From NCBI GenBank assembly GCA_028289405.1, contig JANQPP010000142.1:1-45696 (forward strand): 45,696 nucleotides of DNA, read 5' to 3'. Positions 7,981 to 16,312 of this stretch are shown here, piece after piece. The notes under the pieces were generated by a model. The model had not been told where the DNA came from. It did no database searches and saw only the letters and a program-made list of their open reading frames with translations. Made by a program: the position numbers and the translations under genes. Source of the stretch: Pirellulales bacterium (lineage in GTDB: Bacteria > Planctomycetota > Planctomycetia > Pirellulales > JANQPP01). The first letter of the stretch is position 1. Every line of letters begins with the position of its first letter.

Positions 7981-9715
7981 AGCGATCTTTATTGGTACCG
8001 GCACACTCTGCCTGGCAAGCTACCTCGCGATTGAGCGGTTGAGTCACCAGTTCGTGGTGGGGGAAGGGCACCAGGAACGTCCACTGGTCGCGGTGCTTTT
8101 CTGGCTCGGCTTGGCTTTCGGCGGATACCTATTGGCCTGCGCCGTCGCCTTTCGTGATGCGAAGCACTCAGCACATCACACGAGGTTGGCTCGTTGGATG
8201 CTCGGCTTCGCCTTGACGTTTCGCGCGGTCCTCTGGTGGTCGGAGCCGATCCAAGAAATCGACATTTACCGGTACGTGTGGGATGGGAATGTCGTGGCCG
8301 TCGGCGTGAATCCGTTCCGTTACAGCCTGAGCGAGGTTGCCGAAGCCGAATCGGCAGAAGGTGTGCCGGCGGATCTCCGCAAGCTTACCCACTTACGAAG
8401 GTCTTCTCCCGCGCTCAAAACGATCTTCGCCCGAGTGCATTATCCCCAAGTTCCGACGGTCTATCCGACCGTGAGCCAAGCGGTCTTTGCCGCCGTGGCC
8501 TGGCTCACTCCGGGCGACGCACCGTTGAAGTGGCATCTGCTGATCATGAAAGGGATCTTGCTCGCATTCGACGTGGCGACCGTGCTGGGGCTTCTATCGA
8601 TTTTGCACATCCTCGGGCAACCGCTGGTTTGGGCCGTGGCATACGCGTGGTGTCCGCTGGTATTGAAGGAGTTCGCCAATTCCGGCCACCTCGATGCGAT
8701 CACCCTGGGACTCACGGTGTGGGCCGTGCGGTTTACCTTGCCCCTGCTCGTCGGGGCTTCCTCAAGTTCTGATACACCGAAGGTATGGGCATCTACCTCC
8801 TGTTCGGTGGTCCTACTAGCGGCGGCCTGCTTGGCGAAACTGTTTCCTATCGTGCTCTTGCCGTTACTCACGCGAGTTTGGTGGCAGCGACTCGGGTGGC
8901 GAGCAAGCATTCCCTGCGCCGCATTCACGGTCACGGTCTTACTACTGGCTTGGCCCATGGTGGGAGCAAGTCGTCCCAGGCAAGTGCCGGACTTTCCAAT
9001 CGTTGTCCAAGAAGCATTGCCCAGCGCGGAACTCGAAGAGCTTCCCCACGGCCAGCCCAAACTGATCGATTCGGTTCAAGATGATGAATCACCCGACAAA
9101 CTGCGGGGCTTCAAGGTCTTCTTCAGCCGTTGGGAGATGAACGATTTCCTGTTCATGCTGTTGGTGGAAAACCTGACTCCCGACGCTGCCACGCCAGAAA
9201 CTGCGGTCCCCTGGTTTCGTATCCTGCCCAATGGTTGGCGGCAGTCGATTTCAGACGCGGTTGCGGCAAGGTTGCCGCGTGGTGTGGAGATGGAACCGGC
9301 GTTTTTGCTGGCCCGCTTGCTCACCGGCGGCCTATTCACGCTGTTGGCCCTGTATTGGGCGCTGGCACCGTGGAAAGGCACGGCGCCGCTCCCTTTTTTG
9401 GAACGTGTATTCCTGACGCTGGTGTGGCTGTGGCTGCTAGTCCCCACTCAGAACCCTTGGTACTTGGCCTGGGCGTTGCCGTGGCTCCCCTGGGCACGGC
9501 GGAAGGCATGGTTCCTGTTGAGCGGCTGCGCGCTGATTTACTATCTGCGTTTCTGGTGCGATTACCATCTGCGTGGCGTATATGTCTGGGGCACGCTCTA
9601 TCAGGGGACCGACTTCTTCGATTTCATCATCGTCTGGCTGGAATTCGCCCCCTGGTTTCTGCTCTTGGCTGGTGAAGCGGTTTGGCAACACTGCCGTCAA
9701 GCAAAACCTTCTTGA
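7967..9715 (+). CDS. Multi-pass GT-C membrane glycosyltransferase (DUF2029/GT87-like)
   Basis: A 582-residue integral membrane protein with about a dozen hydrophobic segments. Near the N-terminus it has the acidic GT-C signature EIDIYRYVWDG followed by NPFRY, typical of polyprenol-phosphate-mannose-dependent alpha-mannosyltransferases and relatives. A long extracytoplasmic loop lies in the middle. It is expected to transfer a sugar from a lipid phosphate carrier to a substrate outside the membrane. The ATG at 7967 overlaps the end of the GT2 gene; the frame extends to 7922 with a poorer start. The overlap with the likely donor-making GT2 supports a two-enzyme module. The acceptor is unknown. 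Confidence 0.8.
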   Translation: MRRPEAIFIGTGTLCLASYLAIERLSHQFVVGEGHQERPLVAVLFWLGLAFGGYLLACAVAFRDAKHSAHHTRLARWMLGFALTFRAVLWWSEPIQEIDIYRYVWDGNVVAVGVNPFRYSLSEVAEAESAEGVPADLRKLTHLRRSSPALKTIFARVHYPQVPTVYPTVSQAVFAAVAWLTPGDAPLKWHLLIMKGILLAFDVATVLGLLSILHILGQPLVWAVAYAWCPLVLKEFANSGHLDAITLGLTVWAVRFTLPLLVGASSSSDTPKVWASTSCSVVLLAAACLAKLFPIVLLPLLTRVWWQRLGWRASIPCAAFTVTVLLLAWPMVGASRPRQVPDFPIVVQEALPSAELEELPHGQPKLIDSVQDDESPDKLRGFKVFFSRWEMNDFLFMLLVENLTPDAATPETAVPWFRILPNGWRQSISDAVAARLPRGVEMEPAFLLARLLTGGLFTLLALYWALAPWKGTAPLPFLERVFLTLVWLWLLVPTQNPWYLAWALPWLPWARRKAWFLLSGCALIYYLRFWCDYHLRGVYVWGTLYQGTDFFDFIIVWLEFAPWFLLLAGEAVWQHCRQAKPS

Positions 9716-9947
9716 ACGGCCATTGCCGGCTCGACGCGAAGAATTTCCGGGAAATCGAGCCGTATGTGTTGCCCGTCACAGACGCGGTCGACGTTTGCCC
9801 CGAAAATAGCCAGGGAACGATCGAAGACGGTTGGCCCCGCATGCGGCGTCCATGGCATTTTTTTGCAACATGGTCCGTAAGGCCGAACCGCTGTTGATCG
9901 TCGGAAGTATGGAGACTTCACTTCAAACGTCGAGAAAGGAATGGAGC

Positions 9948-10814
9948 ATGTATCTTCCCACACACCGCGTATTTCCCTGGCTGGCCGGATTGCTTGTGGG
10001 CATGGCAGGACAGTTGACCGCGCCCGCGAAGGCCGAAGTCTATGTTGGAAGCCAAGTGCCGCGCGGTTTGCAGATTTCCTTGGAGCAGATCGACCACGCG
10101 CCGTTCGACAAACTGCTTAAGGAATACGTCGATCAAGCCGGGTTCGTGAACTACGCCGGCTGGAAGCGGTCCGCTGCCGATGGACGGGTATTGGACCAGT
10201 ACTTGGCGGCGCTGTCTCGCGGGAATCCCGACCTGCCAGCCAGTCCCAAAGCTGCCAAGGCGTTTTGGATCAACGCTTACAACGCCGTGACGATCAAGGG
10301 CATCCTCCGCGAATACCCCACCACGAGCATCCGCAACCATACCGCGAAACTGTTCGGCTACAACATTTGGGACGATTTGCTGCTGCACGTGGGAGATCAA
10401 GCCTACTCGCTGCGACAAATCGAGAACGACATTCTACGAAAGACCGGTGATTTCCGGATCCATTACGCGATCGTGTGCGCTTCCATTGGCTGTCCCAAGC
10501 TGCGGAACGAAGCCTACACGGCGGAGCGGTTGGATCAACAACTCGCGACGAACGCGAAAGAATTCTTCGCGAAGCGATCTAATTTCCGCTACGACGCGAA
10601 TTCCCAAACGTTTTATCTCTCCTCGATTCAATCTTGGTATGCGAGCGATTTTGGACGCAACCAGTCCGCGCAATTGCGGGCCATCGCGCCGTATCTCCCT
10701 TCGCGGGCTGCTCAGCAAGCCGCGAAGAGCGGTCGAGGAAGTCTGAGCTATCTCGATTACGACTGGGGATTGAACGATCAGGCGACCGCGAATCGTTCCC
10801 GAACCCGGCGTTGA
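9948..10814 (+). CDS. Exported DUF547 family protein
   Basis: A 288-residue protein with a signal peptide (MYLPTHRVFPWLAGLLVGMA, cleavage likely after APAKA). The conserved DUF547 core includes VNYAGWK, KAFWINAYNAVTIKGIL, RQIENDILR, HYAIVCASIGCPKLRNEAY and the C-terminal SYLDYDWGLN. DUF547 proteins are widespread secreted proteins; no reaction has been firmly assigned as far as I know. The start at 9948 has AAAGGA 7 nt upstream, and longer frames upstream look random. It is 232 bp after the GT-C gene with no obvious gene between them. Downstream is a long perfect hairpin. Confidence 0.85.
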   Translation: MYLPTHRVFPWLAGLLVGMAGQLTAPAKAEVYVGSQVPRGLQISLEQIDHAPFDKLLKEYVDQAGFVNYAGWKRSAADGRVLDQYLAALSRGNPDLPASPKAAKAFWINAYNAVTIKGILREYPTTSIRNHTAKLFGYNIWDDLLLHVGDQAYSLRQIENDILRKTGDFRIHYAIVCASIGCPKLRNEAYTAERLDQQLATNAKEFFAKRSNFRYDANSQTFYLSSIQSWYASDFGRNQSAQLRAIAPYLPSRAAQQAAKSGRGSLSYLDYDWGLNDQATANRSRTRR

Positions 10815-10862
10815 TTTTTCGACCGTGAGCGACGGCATGAGGTCTGTCACGACGGATACATA

Positions 10863-10921
10863 GACACGGGCCACCGTGGCGAACTTAAGGTGAGGTGGAG
10901 TTCGCCACGGTGGCCCGTGTC
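10863..10921. terminator. 23-bp perfect inverted repeat, probable terminator or repeat element
   Basis: Positions 10863-10885 pair exactly with 10899-10921 around a 13-nt loop; the stem is very GC-rich, and each arm contains the small palindrome GCCACCGTGGC. It lies between the convergent DUF547 and cobL genes. The plus strand continues TTCTTTTAT, which suits a terminator, but the length and purity of the stem also fit a mobile palindromic element. Confidence 0.6.
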
Positions 10922-10992
10922 TTCTTTTATGCGCACTCAACCCACACCATATGCCGTGCTCGATTGGCAGGGAGACCAAAGAGGGGGATGGC

Positions 10993-12246
10993 TTAGCTGG
11001 GTTTTGTGCAGGCCAGCAAGAAAGACGGGTTGAGGGCTACGAAGCGTGTCCGCTCCAATTGGTACGTGCCGCGTGCCACGTTCACCATCCAGACCTGGAC
11101 GTCTTGCCCCACGGTTTCCAGGGATTCCCGTACGGCGGCCAGATTTTCGATGCTGCCCACGTTGGCCACCAGACGTCCCCCAGTTCCAAGCCGCTCGAAC
11201 GCCAGTTGCACGATGCGGTTCACCTCGCGCCCGCTCCCGCCCACGAAGATGGCGTCCGGAGTCGGCAAATCCTCCCACGCGTCCGGTGCTTGCCCCAGCA
11301 CGGGAATCACGTTCGGCGTGGCCAGTTTTTCGGCGTTCTCCTGGATCAATTCGTAATCTTCTTGATCCATCTCGATCGCGTAGACGGTTCCCTCGGAGGC
11401 AATGGAAGCGGCTTCCACCGAGAGCGAGCCGCTGCCGGCGCCGATATCCCACACCACGCTCGCGCGGCGCAATTCCATTTCCGCCAAGGCGAGGCAGCGG
11501 ATCTCCGCCGGCGTGAGCAAACCCTGCTTGGGACGCGATTGCAAGAAAGCATCGTCCGGATTGCCAAACAGGCGGCGGCCTTCGCTTTCGGCGGGACGGT
11601 CCGGAATGTCCGGCTTGCGGACGAGGATCATCACGTTCAGCGGCGAGAATTCCATCTCCGCCATCTCCGCGAGTTCTCCCTGCGTGACCCGCTCATCCGG
11701 TGAACCCAGGTTTTCGCAGACGTACGCCGAATAATAATCGACGCCCCGCTGCAGCAACGCTTTCGCCACGGCGGAGGGCGGGTGTTCCTCGCTAGTGAAT
11801 AGTCCCACGGTTTGCGCCGAGCGAATCTTTTCCACGACCTCGCCCAACGGGCGGTTTGCTAAGTTAGTCAGGTAGGCGTCTTCCCAGCTTTCTTTCACCC
11901 GTGCGAAGGCCATCTGCATGCTGCTCACATGGGGCATGACCTCGAAACGGTCCTTGCCCAAGCGGTCGCACAGAAAACGGGCCACACCATAAAACAGCGG
12001 GTCCCCTGACGCCAGCAACACCATCCGCTGATCGCTGGCGTCGGCAATCACCGCCACCGCCGCCTCCAAGTCGGCCCGAATCGTGAAGCGTTCGGCGCTC
12101 GTGGGAGGAATGAGACTCAGCGTCGCTTCGGTGCCGAGCAGTTTCTCGGCATTCTCCACCAATTCCCGGGCACGCTGCGTGAGGCCCTCCAGGCCGTCAT
12201 CTCCGATGCCGACGATATGAACACGGTTTCGCGAAGCAGCCGCCAT
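10993..12246 (-). CDS. cobL: Precorrin-6Y C5,15-methyltransferase (decarboxylating), CbiE-CbiT fusion
   Basis: A 417-residue fusion of two cobalamin (B12) methyltransferases. Residues 1 to about 215 are CbiE-like: VHIVGIGDDG, then SGDPLFYGVARFL. After a linker, about 235-410 is CbiT-like, with the SAM-binding VVWDIGAGSGSLSVEAA, EMDQ and IFVGGSGREV. It methylates C5 and C15 of the corrin precursor and decarboxylates a side chain in the aerobic pathway. No other cob genes are in the window, so it is unlinked from the rest of the pathway here. It starts at 12246 and follows the Memo-family gene by 87 bp on the same strand, with a small hairpin (12313-12330) between them. Confidence 0.92.
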   Translation of the reverse strand: MAAASRNRVHIVGIGDDGLEGLTQRARELVENAEKLLGTEATLSLIPPTSAERFTIRADLEAAVAVIADASDQRMVLLASGDPLFYGVARFLCDRLGKDRFEVMPHVSSMQMAFARVKESWEDAYLTNLANRPLGEVVEKIRSAQTVGLFTSEEHPPSAVAKALLQRGVDYYSAYVCENLGSPDERVTQGELAEMAEMEFSPLNVMILVRKPDIPDRPAESEGRRLFGNPDDAFLQSRPKQGLLTPAEIRCLALAEMELRRASVVWDIGAGSGSLSVEAASIASEGTVYAIEMDQEDYELIQENAEKLATPNVIPVLGQAPDAWEDLPTPDAIFVGGSGREVNRIVQLAFERLGTGGRLVANVGSIENLAAVRESLETVGQDVQVWMVNVARGTYQLERTRFVALNPSFLLACTKPS

Positions 12247-12333
12247 GCGCTTGCCGCACCTTGCAGGGGTGAATACGTAGAGTGGAAAAGGCCGTTCAGG
12301 CTGTTGCTGAGATCACCGTAGAGACGGTGACCT

Positions 12334-13626
12334 TTATTCGGCATAGAATGCCACACTCCCGAAACTGACACAAGCCGTGCCGTCCTGCTCGACCGCTTGA
12401 TCGTAGTGCAAGATTTCCCCTCGCGTGGGTCCCATGGCCCTCAACATGGTATAGGTGGGGGAAAGCCCGCAAATGCGGTGGCGGTCGCCCTTGTCGGAGA
12501 CGTGCCCGAAGAACGCCTCGGCGGAATCTCCGCAAGCCAGCCTCAGCAGCGTTTGGTCGTCGTGAGATTGTTCCTCGAGCCGCTGGCGATCGAGCAAAGA
12601 GGCATCTCCGAAACGCTGGCCGATGTGGGCCAAATCGCCGCCGCTGACGTAACAGACTTGGCCATCGTGGTCCTGTTCGGCCTCGCGCAAGGCGGCCACG
12701 AAAGCACGTACCTCAGCGGATTCCTCTGGCATGCCCTGACCGTTCATGAAGGCATGAAAGGAGCCGGTCAGCACCGGCAGTACTTGGAAGGGCCGCTTTC
12801 CTCCCCACAGGTATTGCAAGAACAGCACTTGGAATTCGATGGAATGCTCATTCCGGTGGGCCAGTTCATCCGCGAACAAGTCAACATCGGGGCCACCATG
12901 CTGCGGAAACAGCGAGGCGATGCGGTCCGCGTACTCCCGATCCGTGGAGACCGTGCCCAAGGGGGTCTCGAAGTGCTTTCGGGATACTCCGAACAAATTC
13001 CGCATCGGCCGATGGGCGGTGCCAAAAATCACAAACAGATCCGCCGTGGTCTCCTCCGCCAGGCGATGGTAAGCGTGGGCAAACGCTTTTCCGCCACGCC
13101 GCAGGTCGATATGGGGGCTCAAGATGCCCCGCAGTGGAGATGCTACGTGGCCCGTCGCGGAGTTCGAGGAATTCGCCACGCCGTTCAGGTTCGGGGGCAG
13201 TCCCGGCGCGCCGTCTTCTGTGAAGATGGACCGCAACTGCTCGCGTAGATTTTCGAATTCACCTTCGTAAGCCCCGCCAGCGTGGGCCGCGGGACGGACC
13301 GGATTGTCGAGATAGGCTTGGTTCTGCTGCCGCTCGTGCTCACGAAAATTCGGGCTTTGTAGCCAGAACTCTTGGTCCAATTCGGCGATGAACTGTTCGA
13401 GTTCCGCCTGTGGCACACGCAAGCCGAATTGTTCGCGGGCCGCTTCCAACAGTTGCTCGACCGACCGTTGGCCATCCAGCAAGGTTACCATGGCCGCAGC
13501 CGCTTGGGGTAGCACGCGGAGCCCGGCGAAACCTTCGGGGTCCCGCAATAGAAAGACGGGTTGCCCTTGGTGCTCGCCGGCGGGAAGCAACTCGACGGGA
13601 CGCATCGCGGGACGGAATTCTTCCAT
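12334..13626 (-). CDS. AmmeMemoRadiSam system protein B (Memo family)
   Basis: A 430-residue protein. The N-terminal ~105 residues form a small helical domain (VLPQAAAAMVTLLDG then SVEQLLEAARE), similar to PqqD-like or anchoring domains. From about 165 it is a Memo dioxygenase-fold domain, with GILSPHIDLRRGG, VIFGTAHRPM, EHSIEFQVLFLQYLWGG and YVSGGDLAHIGQRFGD. The histidines are those expected for the metal-type pocket of the family. Memo is the B part of the AmmeMemoRadiSam set; parts A and the radical SAM enzyme are not in the window. The start at 13626 has GGAAGAG just upstream; longer frames would overlap the divergent dehydrogenase gene. The real substrate is unknown. Confidence 0.85.
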   Translation of the reverse strand: MEEFRPAMRPVELLPAGEHQGQPVFLLRDPEGFAGLRVLPQAAAAMVTLLDGQRSVEQLLEAAREQFGLRVPQAELEQFIAELDQEFWLQSPNFREHERQQNQAYLDNPVRPAAHAGGAYEGEFENLREQLRSIFTEDGAPGLPPNLNGVANSSNSATGHVASPLRGILSPHIDLRRGGKAFAHAYHRLAEETTADLFVIFGTAHRPMRNLFGVSRKHFETPLGTVSTDREYADRIASLFPQHGGPDVDLFADELAHRNEHSIEFQVLFLQYLWGGKRPFQVLPVLTGSFHAFMNGQGMPEESAEVRAFVAALREAEQDHDGQVCYVSGGDLAHIGQRFGDASLLDRQRLEEQSHDDQTLLRLACGDSAEAFFGHVSDKGDRHRICGLSPTYTMLRAMGPTRGEILHYDQAVEQDGTACVSFGSVAFYAE

Positions 13627-13821
13627 GAGGGCTCTTCCTGATGAATGTTGCGCTGGCTGGATGTCTCGTCGGGCATCATAAGCGAGTGGAGGCGTCAATT
13701 CGTCTCCGTTAATATACCCTGCCATGTGGGACCGCGTATGGCGGGCCGCCGAAAAAGCGGCGCCCCATTCCGCCTCGATGGAATCAGCTATTTGCCCTCC
13801 TGGAGACCGAAGCCACACATC

Positions 13822-14805
13822 ATGCCGAAAATACTCGTCCTGCCGTTCATGTTGCAACACGCCGAGGGGCCTTACTTGGACGAACTCCGCGCGGTGGGTT
13901 TGGAGGCGGTCTACCCGGGGCGGGGCGTCTCGCTGAACACGCCGGAATTGCTGCTCTCTCACCTGAAAGGTATCGAAGGCGTGATCGCGGGCATGGAGCC
14001 TTTCACACCGGAAGTGCTGGCCCAAAGCCATGTACGGGCCATTGCCCGCATGGGAGTCGGGCACGATGCCATCGATGTTCCGGCGGCGACCGCACAGGGC
14101 ATTGCCGTAACCATCACGCCCGGCACGAACGAGATTTCCGTGGCGGAGCAGACCCTGGCGCTCATCTTGGGAGTGATGCGGGGCTTTCCATTGCGGGATC
14201 GGCAAGTCCGCCGGGGAGAGTGGATTCGCCAGGATCTTCCTCGTTTGGCCGGCCAAACGCTGGGCTTGATCGGATTGGGCCGGATCGGCAAGGCGGTGGT
14301 GCCCCGTGCTCAGGGCCTCGGGATGCACGTCATCGCTCACGATCCGGTGGGAGATGCCGCCTGGGCCGAACAAAATGGGGTCACGCTACATTCCCTGTCG
14401 GATCTCTTGGCGGCGGCGGATGTGGTCAGCCTGCATCTCCCCTGCACCGCCGAAACACAGAACCTCATCAACGCGCGGACGCTGTCGCAAATGAAACGAG
14501 GCTCCGTCCTCATCAACACGTCCCGGGGCGGTCTGGTGGACGAAGAGGCCCTCGTGTCCGCCTTGCAGTTGGGACATCTGGCGGCGGCAGGGCTCGATGT
14601 GTTTCAGCAAGAACCGCTGCCACTGGAGAGCCCCCTGTTGCAGCTCGAAAACGTCCTGCTCAGTCCTCACATGGGGGGGCTCGACGAGCAGTCCGTGATT
14701 GACATGAGCCAGTTGGCGGCGCGGTGTATCGCCCGGCTGTATCGAGGCGAATGGCCGGAGGGCTGCGTGGTGAATGAAGAGTTGCGGGCAGGCTGGCGGT
14801 GGTGA
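13822..14805 (+). CDS. D-isomer specific 2-hydroxyacid dehydrogenase (PGDH-like)
   Basis: A 327-residue NAD-dependent dehydrogenase. The catalytic domain is at the ends; the Rossmann domain shows TLGLIGLGRIGKAV (GxGxxG), the HLPCTAETQNLIN stretch, INTSRGGLVDEEAL (catalytic Arg), the GLDVFQQEPLP acidic residue and the LLSPHMGGL histidine. It most resembles phosphoglycerate dehydrogenase-like enzymes, but lacks the ACT or regulatory tail of SerA, so glyoxylate, hydroxypyruvate or another 2-keto acid substrate is equally possible. It is divergent from the Memo gene across 195 bp. The ATG at 13822 has no strong ribosome site; an upstream part of the frame carries no conserved sequence. Confidence 0.88.
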   Translation: MPKILVLPFMLQHAEGPYLDELRAVGLEAVYPGRGVSLNTPELLLSHLKGIEGVIAGMEPFTPEVLAQSHVRAIARMGVGHDAIDVPAATAQGIAVTITPGTNEISVAEQTLALILGVMRGFPLRDRQVRRGEWIRQDLPRLAGQTLGLIGLGRIGKAVVPRAQGLGMHVIAHDPVGDAAWAEQNGVTLHSLSDLLAAADVVSLHLPCTAETQNLINARTLSQMKRGSVLINTSRGGLVDEEALVSALQLGHLAAAGLDVFQQEPLPLESPLLQLENVLLSPHMGGLDEQSVIDMSQLAARCIARLYRGEWPEGCVVNEELRAGWRW

Positions 14806-14857
14806 AACGTCGGAGATCCGGCGGGCGAGTCCAGTGCAGGCAAATCTCGTATGACGC

Positions 14858-15610
14858 TCAAAATAGCAGACTTTCCAGCAAGAGCCGGATCTTTCGCATC
14901 TCCCCGCTGTGATCCACGCCTTCCATCGGAGAAACATGCGCGCAGAGCGTGCGATTGTAGTTGTGCCGGGACAATTGGTTGTACAGCTTGCCGTACTCGA
15001 TTTCCCCCTGGCCCACGCGGACTTGCAGCTCGGTTTTCGTGGAGTCCCGCAAATGCACGTGGTACACGTATTTCAGCAGTTGCTCGTAGCCGCGTCCTTG
15101 GTGCGGGCCGCAGATGTAGTGTGAGGGATCGAGCGTGAGACCCAGCCCTTTCACGTTGTTGCAGAGCACGGCCACGGTATCCGGGTCCTCGCTCATGCGG
15201 CCGATCTGAGATTTGATCCCCACGAGGATGCCGTCCACCGAGGCAATGCTGACCAAGCGTTGCAGCCGTTCCACCTCGGCGTTGAAAGGTGTCCCCAACT
15301 CGGCGGAGGGGATCGTGATCGTGAAGACTTTGGTGACCTTGGCCAGCCGGCAGATGGCGGCGAACTGCTCGTAGTACTCTTCTCCCTCGGCGGTGATATT
15401 CAACGAATAGGCCACGGGAGTGAGCCGCTGAGCGTTTCGACACTGGGCCAGCGCGTTTTCTAGATTGTCGCGCACGGCGGAAGGCTTCAGGTGCTGGCCC
15501 TGCTCATCGATCGCGATTTCTACATTCGTATATTCCAAATCCGCTAGCTTTTGCAAAGCAGTAGGAAGCGAAAGCTCCGAGAAACATTCCGTGGATGCCG
15601 CGACGATCAC
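14858..15610 (-). CDS. Sugar phosphate isomerase/epimerase-like TIM barrel
   Basis: A 250-residue xylose-isomerase-like TIM-barrel protein (AP endonuclease 2 superfamily). Visible hallmarks are VAASTECFSEL at the start, YTNVEIAI, VAYSLNI, the GLTLDPSHYICGPHQG block with its metal-type Asp/His residues, and YHVHLRDS. The real start is the GTG at 15610: AAGGAGG ends 5 nt before it. The frame is also open to 15757, but that extension has no conserved residues. Substrate unknown. It is convergent with the hydroxyacid dehydrogenase (52 bp between). An isomerase/oxidoreductase partnership is a guess. Confidence 0.82.
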   Translation of the reverse strand: MIVAASTECFSELSLPTALQKLADLEYTNVEIAIDEQGQHLKPSAVRDNLENALAQCRNAQRLTPVAYSLNITAEGEEYYEQFAAICRLAKVTKVFTITIPSAELGTPFNAEVERLQRLVSIASVDGILVGIKSQIGRMSEDPDTVAVLCNNVKGLGLTLDPSHYICGPHQGRGYEQLLKYVYHVHLRDSTKTELQVRVGQGEIEYGKLYNQLSRHNYNRTLCAHVSPMEGVDHSGEMRKIRLLLESLLF

Positions 15611-16174
15611 TCCACCCTCCTTGAATTTCCACGCACGGCCAGGAAATCGCCGTGCATACCCGAACCCATATGTCTGACTATAAATCTTGCCGCCCGCATC
15701 GCGTAGCTTACGTCTAGCCATTCTCCGTGGCAACACCAGGCTGACCGACGAAAACACGGTTCAACGCTTCACGATGTCAAATCTTGGCAGCCGTTACGAA
15801 TGCGTTCGCGACGAATGGATGTTCCAATAGCTGGCGGTGGCGGAAGGCGTGGTGAAATGTCAACGCCGGCGTGGCCAAAACCGAACTCTCGTCAAAAGCT
15901 ATTGGGGCGGGCAAATCGCGGGACGGCAGGTGGTGAGTATCGTGACAGCCCGGGGAACTCCGTGGAATAACCTGCTCAAAACCTTGCACCGCTCGGGAGG
16001 CACCGACGAACCGTGTTTTCGGCACGCGGCTTGCCATAGTGTGGGTTGTCGGGCATGACTCGAATGGTGGGCGCCACGTGACACTTTCGCGATGGATTGG
16101 TGTGGAGCCTTTCTGCCATTCGCCGTAACTCCAGTTTATATGTGATCTTCGGGTTTTTGCTGTCGGCCCGATTG
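15611..16174. other. Intergenic region, no gene recognised
   Basis: About 560 bp between the isomerase-like gene and the EPS promoter. Open frames exist on both strands (one minus-strand frame of 171 codons at 15777-16292), but none has a ribosome site, a protein-like composition or a recognisable motif. It may contain a degraded gene; I cannot identify one. Confidence 0.5.
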
Positions 16175-16203
16175 TTGAACCGTGAGAGCGGTCAGGGTAT
16201 TCT
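16175..16203 (+). promoter_or_regulatory. Sigma-70-like promoter of the exopolysaccharide operon
   Basis: TTGAAC (16175-16180), a 17-bp spacer and TATTCT (16198-16203). The predicted start of transcription is near 16210, about 100 nt before the first gene of the locus. Confidence 0.5.
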
Positions 16204-16233
16204 GAAGTATTGAGCACCTCGTTTTCTCGAAAG

Positions 16234-16278
16234 CCGTTTCGTCGCGAGACGGTGAAGGCTGCGGTCTCTCTGGACCGC
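16234..16278 (+). promoter_or_regulatory. Two adjacent hairpins in the EPS operon leader
   Basis: The predicted leader can form an 8-bp stem with a G-U pair (16234-16241 with 16245-16252, 3-nt loop) and a 6-bp stem GCGGTC/GACCGC (16261-16266 with 16273-16278, 6-nt loop). Neither is followed by a T run, so they look more like RNA-stability or regulatory structures than terminators. Function unknown. Confidence 0.3.
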
Positions 16279-16312
16279 CGCGCGGTTGGCAAACACCGAA
16301 TGGCTTCGCAAC

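Noticed and set aside
15777..16292. 171-codon minus-strand frame before the EPS promoter
   Set aside because: No ribosome site, no motif, composition rich in Arg/Ser/Pro/His and it covers the predicted promoter.
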